DNA of 5,936 nt, taken from positions 1-5,936 of the forward strand of contig CAYFJO010000605.1 in the NCBI GenBank assembly GCA_964343305.1. Reading direction: 5' to 3'. The position numbers were made by a program, and so were the translations under genes. The DNA comes from CAYFJO01 sp964343305 (GTDB lineage: Bacteria > Planctomycetota > Planctomycetia > Pirellulales > Pirellulaceae). The notes below the pieces were generated by a model. That model worked only from the letters and a program-made list of their open reading frames with translations. It was not told where the DNA came from and searched no databases. This document shows positions 5,255 to 5,936 of this stretch, piece after piece (within the stretch, counting starts at the first letter, position 1; every line of letters starts with the position of its first letter).

Positions 5255-5936
5255 TCATGCGATCGACTCAGCCGGCGTGTCTTCCACGACGACTGAGCTG
5301 GGTACATCTGACGCCGAGTCTGCCGCGTCTTTGTACAGTTTGTATTCGAGCGCGTCGACCAGGGCGATCCAGCTTGCTTCGATGATGTTTTCGCTCACGC
5401 CGACGGTTCCCCAAACTTCGTGGTCGTCCGTGCTCTCGATCATGACTCGGATGCGAGCTGCCGTGCCCGCTTCTTCGTTCACGACGCGGACTTTGTAGTC
5501 GACAAGTCGCATGTCTCGCAGGTTCGGGAACGTTCCGTTGAGCGCCTTTCGCAGCGCCGCGTCCAGGGCATTGACCGGGCCGTCGCCCTCGGCAACTTCG
5601 TGCCGCTCGCGGTCGCCGATCTTAATTTTGACCGTACCTTCCGTCGTCAACTCGCCGGTCGCATCGGTGCCAACTTCAACGTGATATTTCACTCGTTCGA
5701 AATGCGGTGTGAACGTGCCCGCGCACTTTTTGACGAGCAGATTGAACGAAGCCTCGGCCGCCTCGAATTGATAGCCTTGGTTTTCCAGCCGTACGATCTC
5801 GGCCAGGATCTTGTCCATCAACTCGCGGTCGTTTTGGATGTTGTGCTTCGTGGTCATGGCGACAATGTTCGAGCGACCCGATAATTCGCTGACCAGTACG
5901 CGACGCTCGTTTCCAACCGCTTCGGGTGAAATGTGT
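5255..5936 (-). CDS. cimA: (R)-citramalate synthase, C-terminal part (cut by window edge)
   Basis: Citramalate synthase condenses pyruvate and acetyl-CoA to (R)-citramalate, the entry to the threonine-independent isoleucine route; it is cytoplasmic. The visible 226 residues are the C-terminal part, and the frame stays open to the right edge, so the ATG at 5857 is internal and not the start. The first 26 residues include AVGNERRVLVSELSGRSNIV, the linker after the TIM-barrel catalytic domain. The LeuA-type regulatory domain follows, with EGDGPVNALDAALRKAL, LVDYKVRVVNEEAGTAARI and VWGTVGVSENIIEASWIALV. This pattern fits the CimA branch better than 2-isopropylmalate synthase, which is the main alternative. 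In the family this domain binds the feedback inhibitor, usually isoleucine. A tail of about 20 acidic, Ser-rich residues follows the domain. The stop lies 159 bases before valS, with a terminator between them. Confidence 0.9.
   Translation of the reverse strand, partial: HISPEAVGNERRVLVSELSGRSNIVAMTTKHNIQNDRELMDKILAEIVRLENQGYQFEAAEASFNLLVKKCAGTFTPHFERVKYHVEVGTDATGELTTEGTVKIKIGDRERHEVAEGDGPVNALDAALRKALNGTFPNLRDMRLVDYKVRVVNEEAGTAARIRVMIESTDDHEVWGTVGVSENIIEASWIALVDALEYKLYKDAADSASDVPSSVVVEDTPAESIA

Noticed and set aside
5255..5857. A free-standing 200-residue gene starting at 5857
   Set aside because: The frame continues upstream through the citramalate synthase linker motif to the window edge, so this Met is internal to cimA.

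Overview
The window reads as chromosomal housekeeping DNA from a planctomycete, most likely a Pirellulaceae/Rhodopirellula-like organism. This taxonomic call is an inference. It rests on the character of the four proteins (a valyl-tRNA synthetase with an extra Cys4 insert, a citramalate synthase, a DUF481 outer-membrane protein, a QueA), on weak or absent Shine-Dalgarno sequences, on moderate GC, and on the many short palindromes between genes. No mobile-element gene, tRNA, rRNA or CRISPR array is visible.

All four genes lie on the minus strand, so transcription runs from right to left. From right to left they are: (1) the 3' part of a (R)-citramalate synthase gene (cimA), cut by the right edge; (2) a 159-base spacer with three palindromes, one of which is a good intrinsic terminator; (3) a complete valS (1026 aa); (4) a spacer of about 490 bases with no convincing gene but at least five inverted repeats; (5) a complete gene for a DUF481/YdiY-type outer-membrane beta-barrel protein with a signal peptide; (6) a 113-base spacer; (7) the 5' part of queA, cut by the left edge. 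Large open frames on the plus strand opposite valS and the DUF481 gene are antisense shadows.

The genes do not form one pathway. cimA supplies the isoleucine branch, valS and queA act on tRNA (charging and wobble-base modification), and the DUF481 protein belongs to the envelope. The terminator after cimA and the long spacer before the DUF481 gene argue against a single operon.

No new multi-gene system was found. Two things deserve attention. One is a set of sequence-diverse intergenic palindromes that share one design: a TAG/GTAG-like lead followed by an inverted repeat with a short loop. They sit at gene ends and directly against a ribosome-binding site. The other is the ValRS, which has a zinc-ribbon-like insertion after a non-canonical KMSKS loop.
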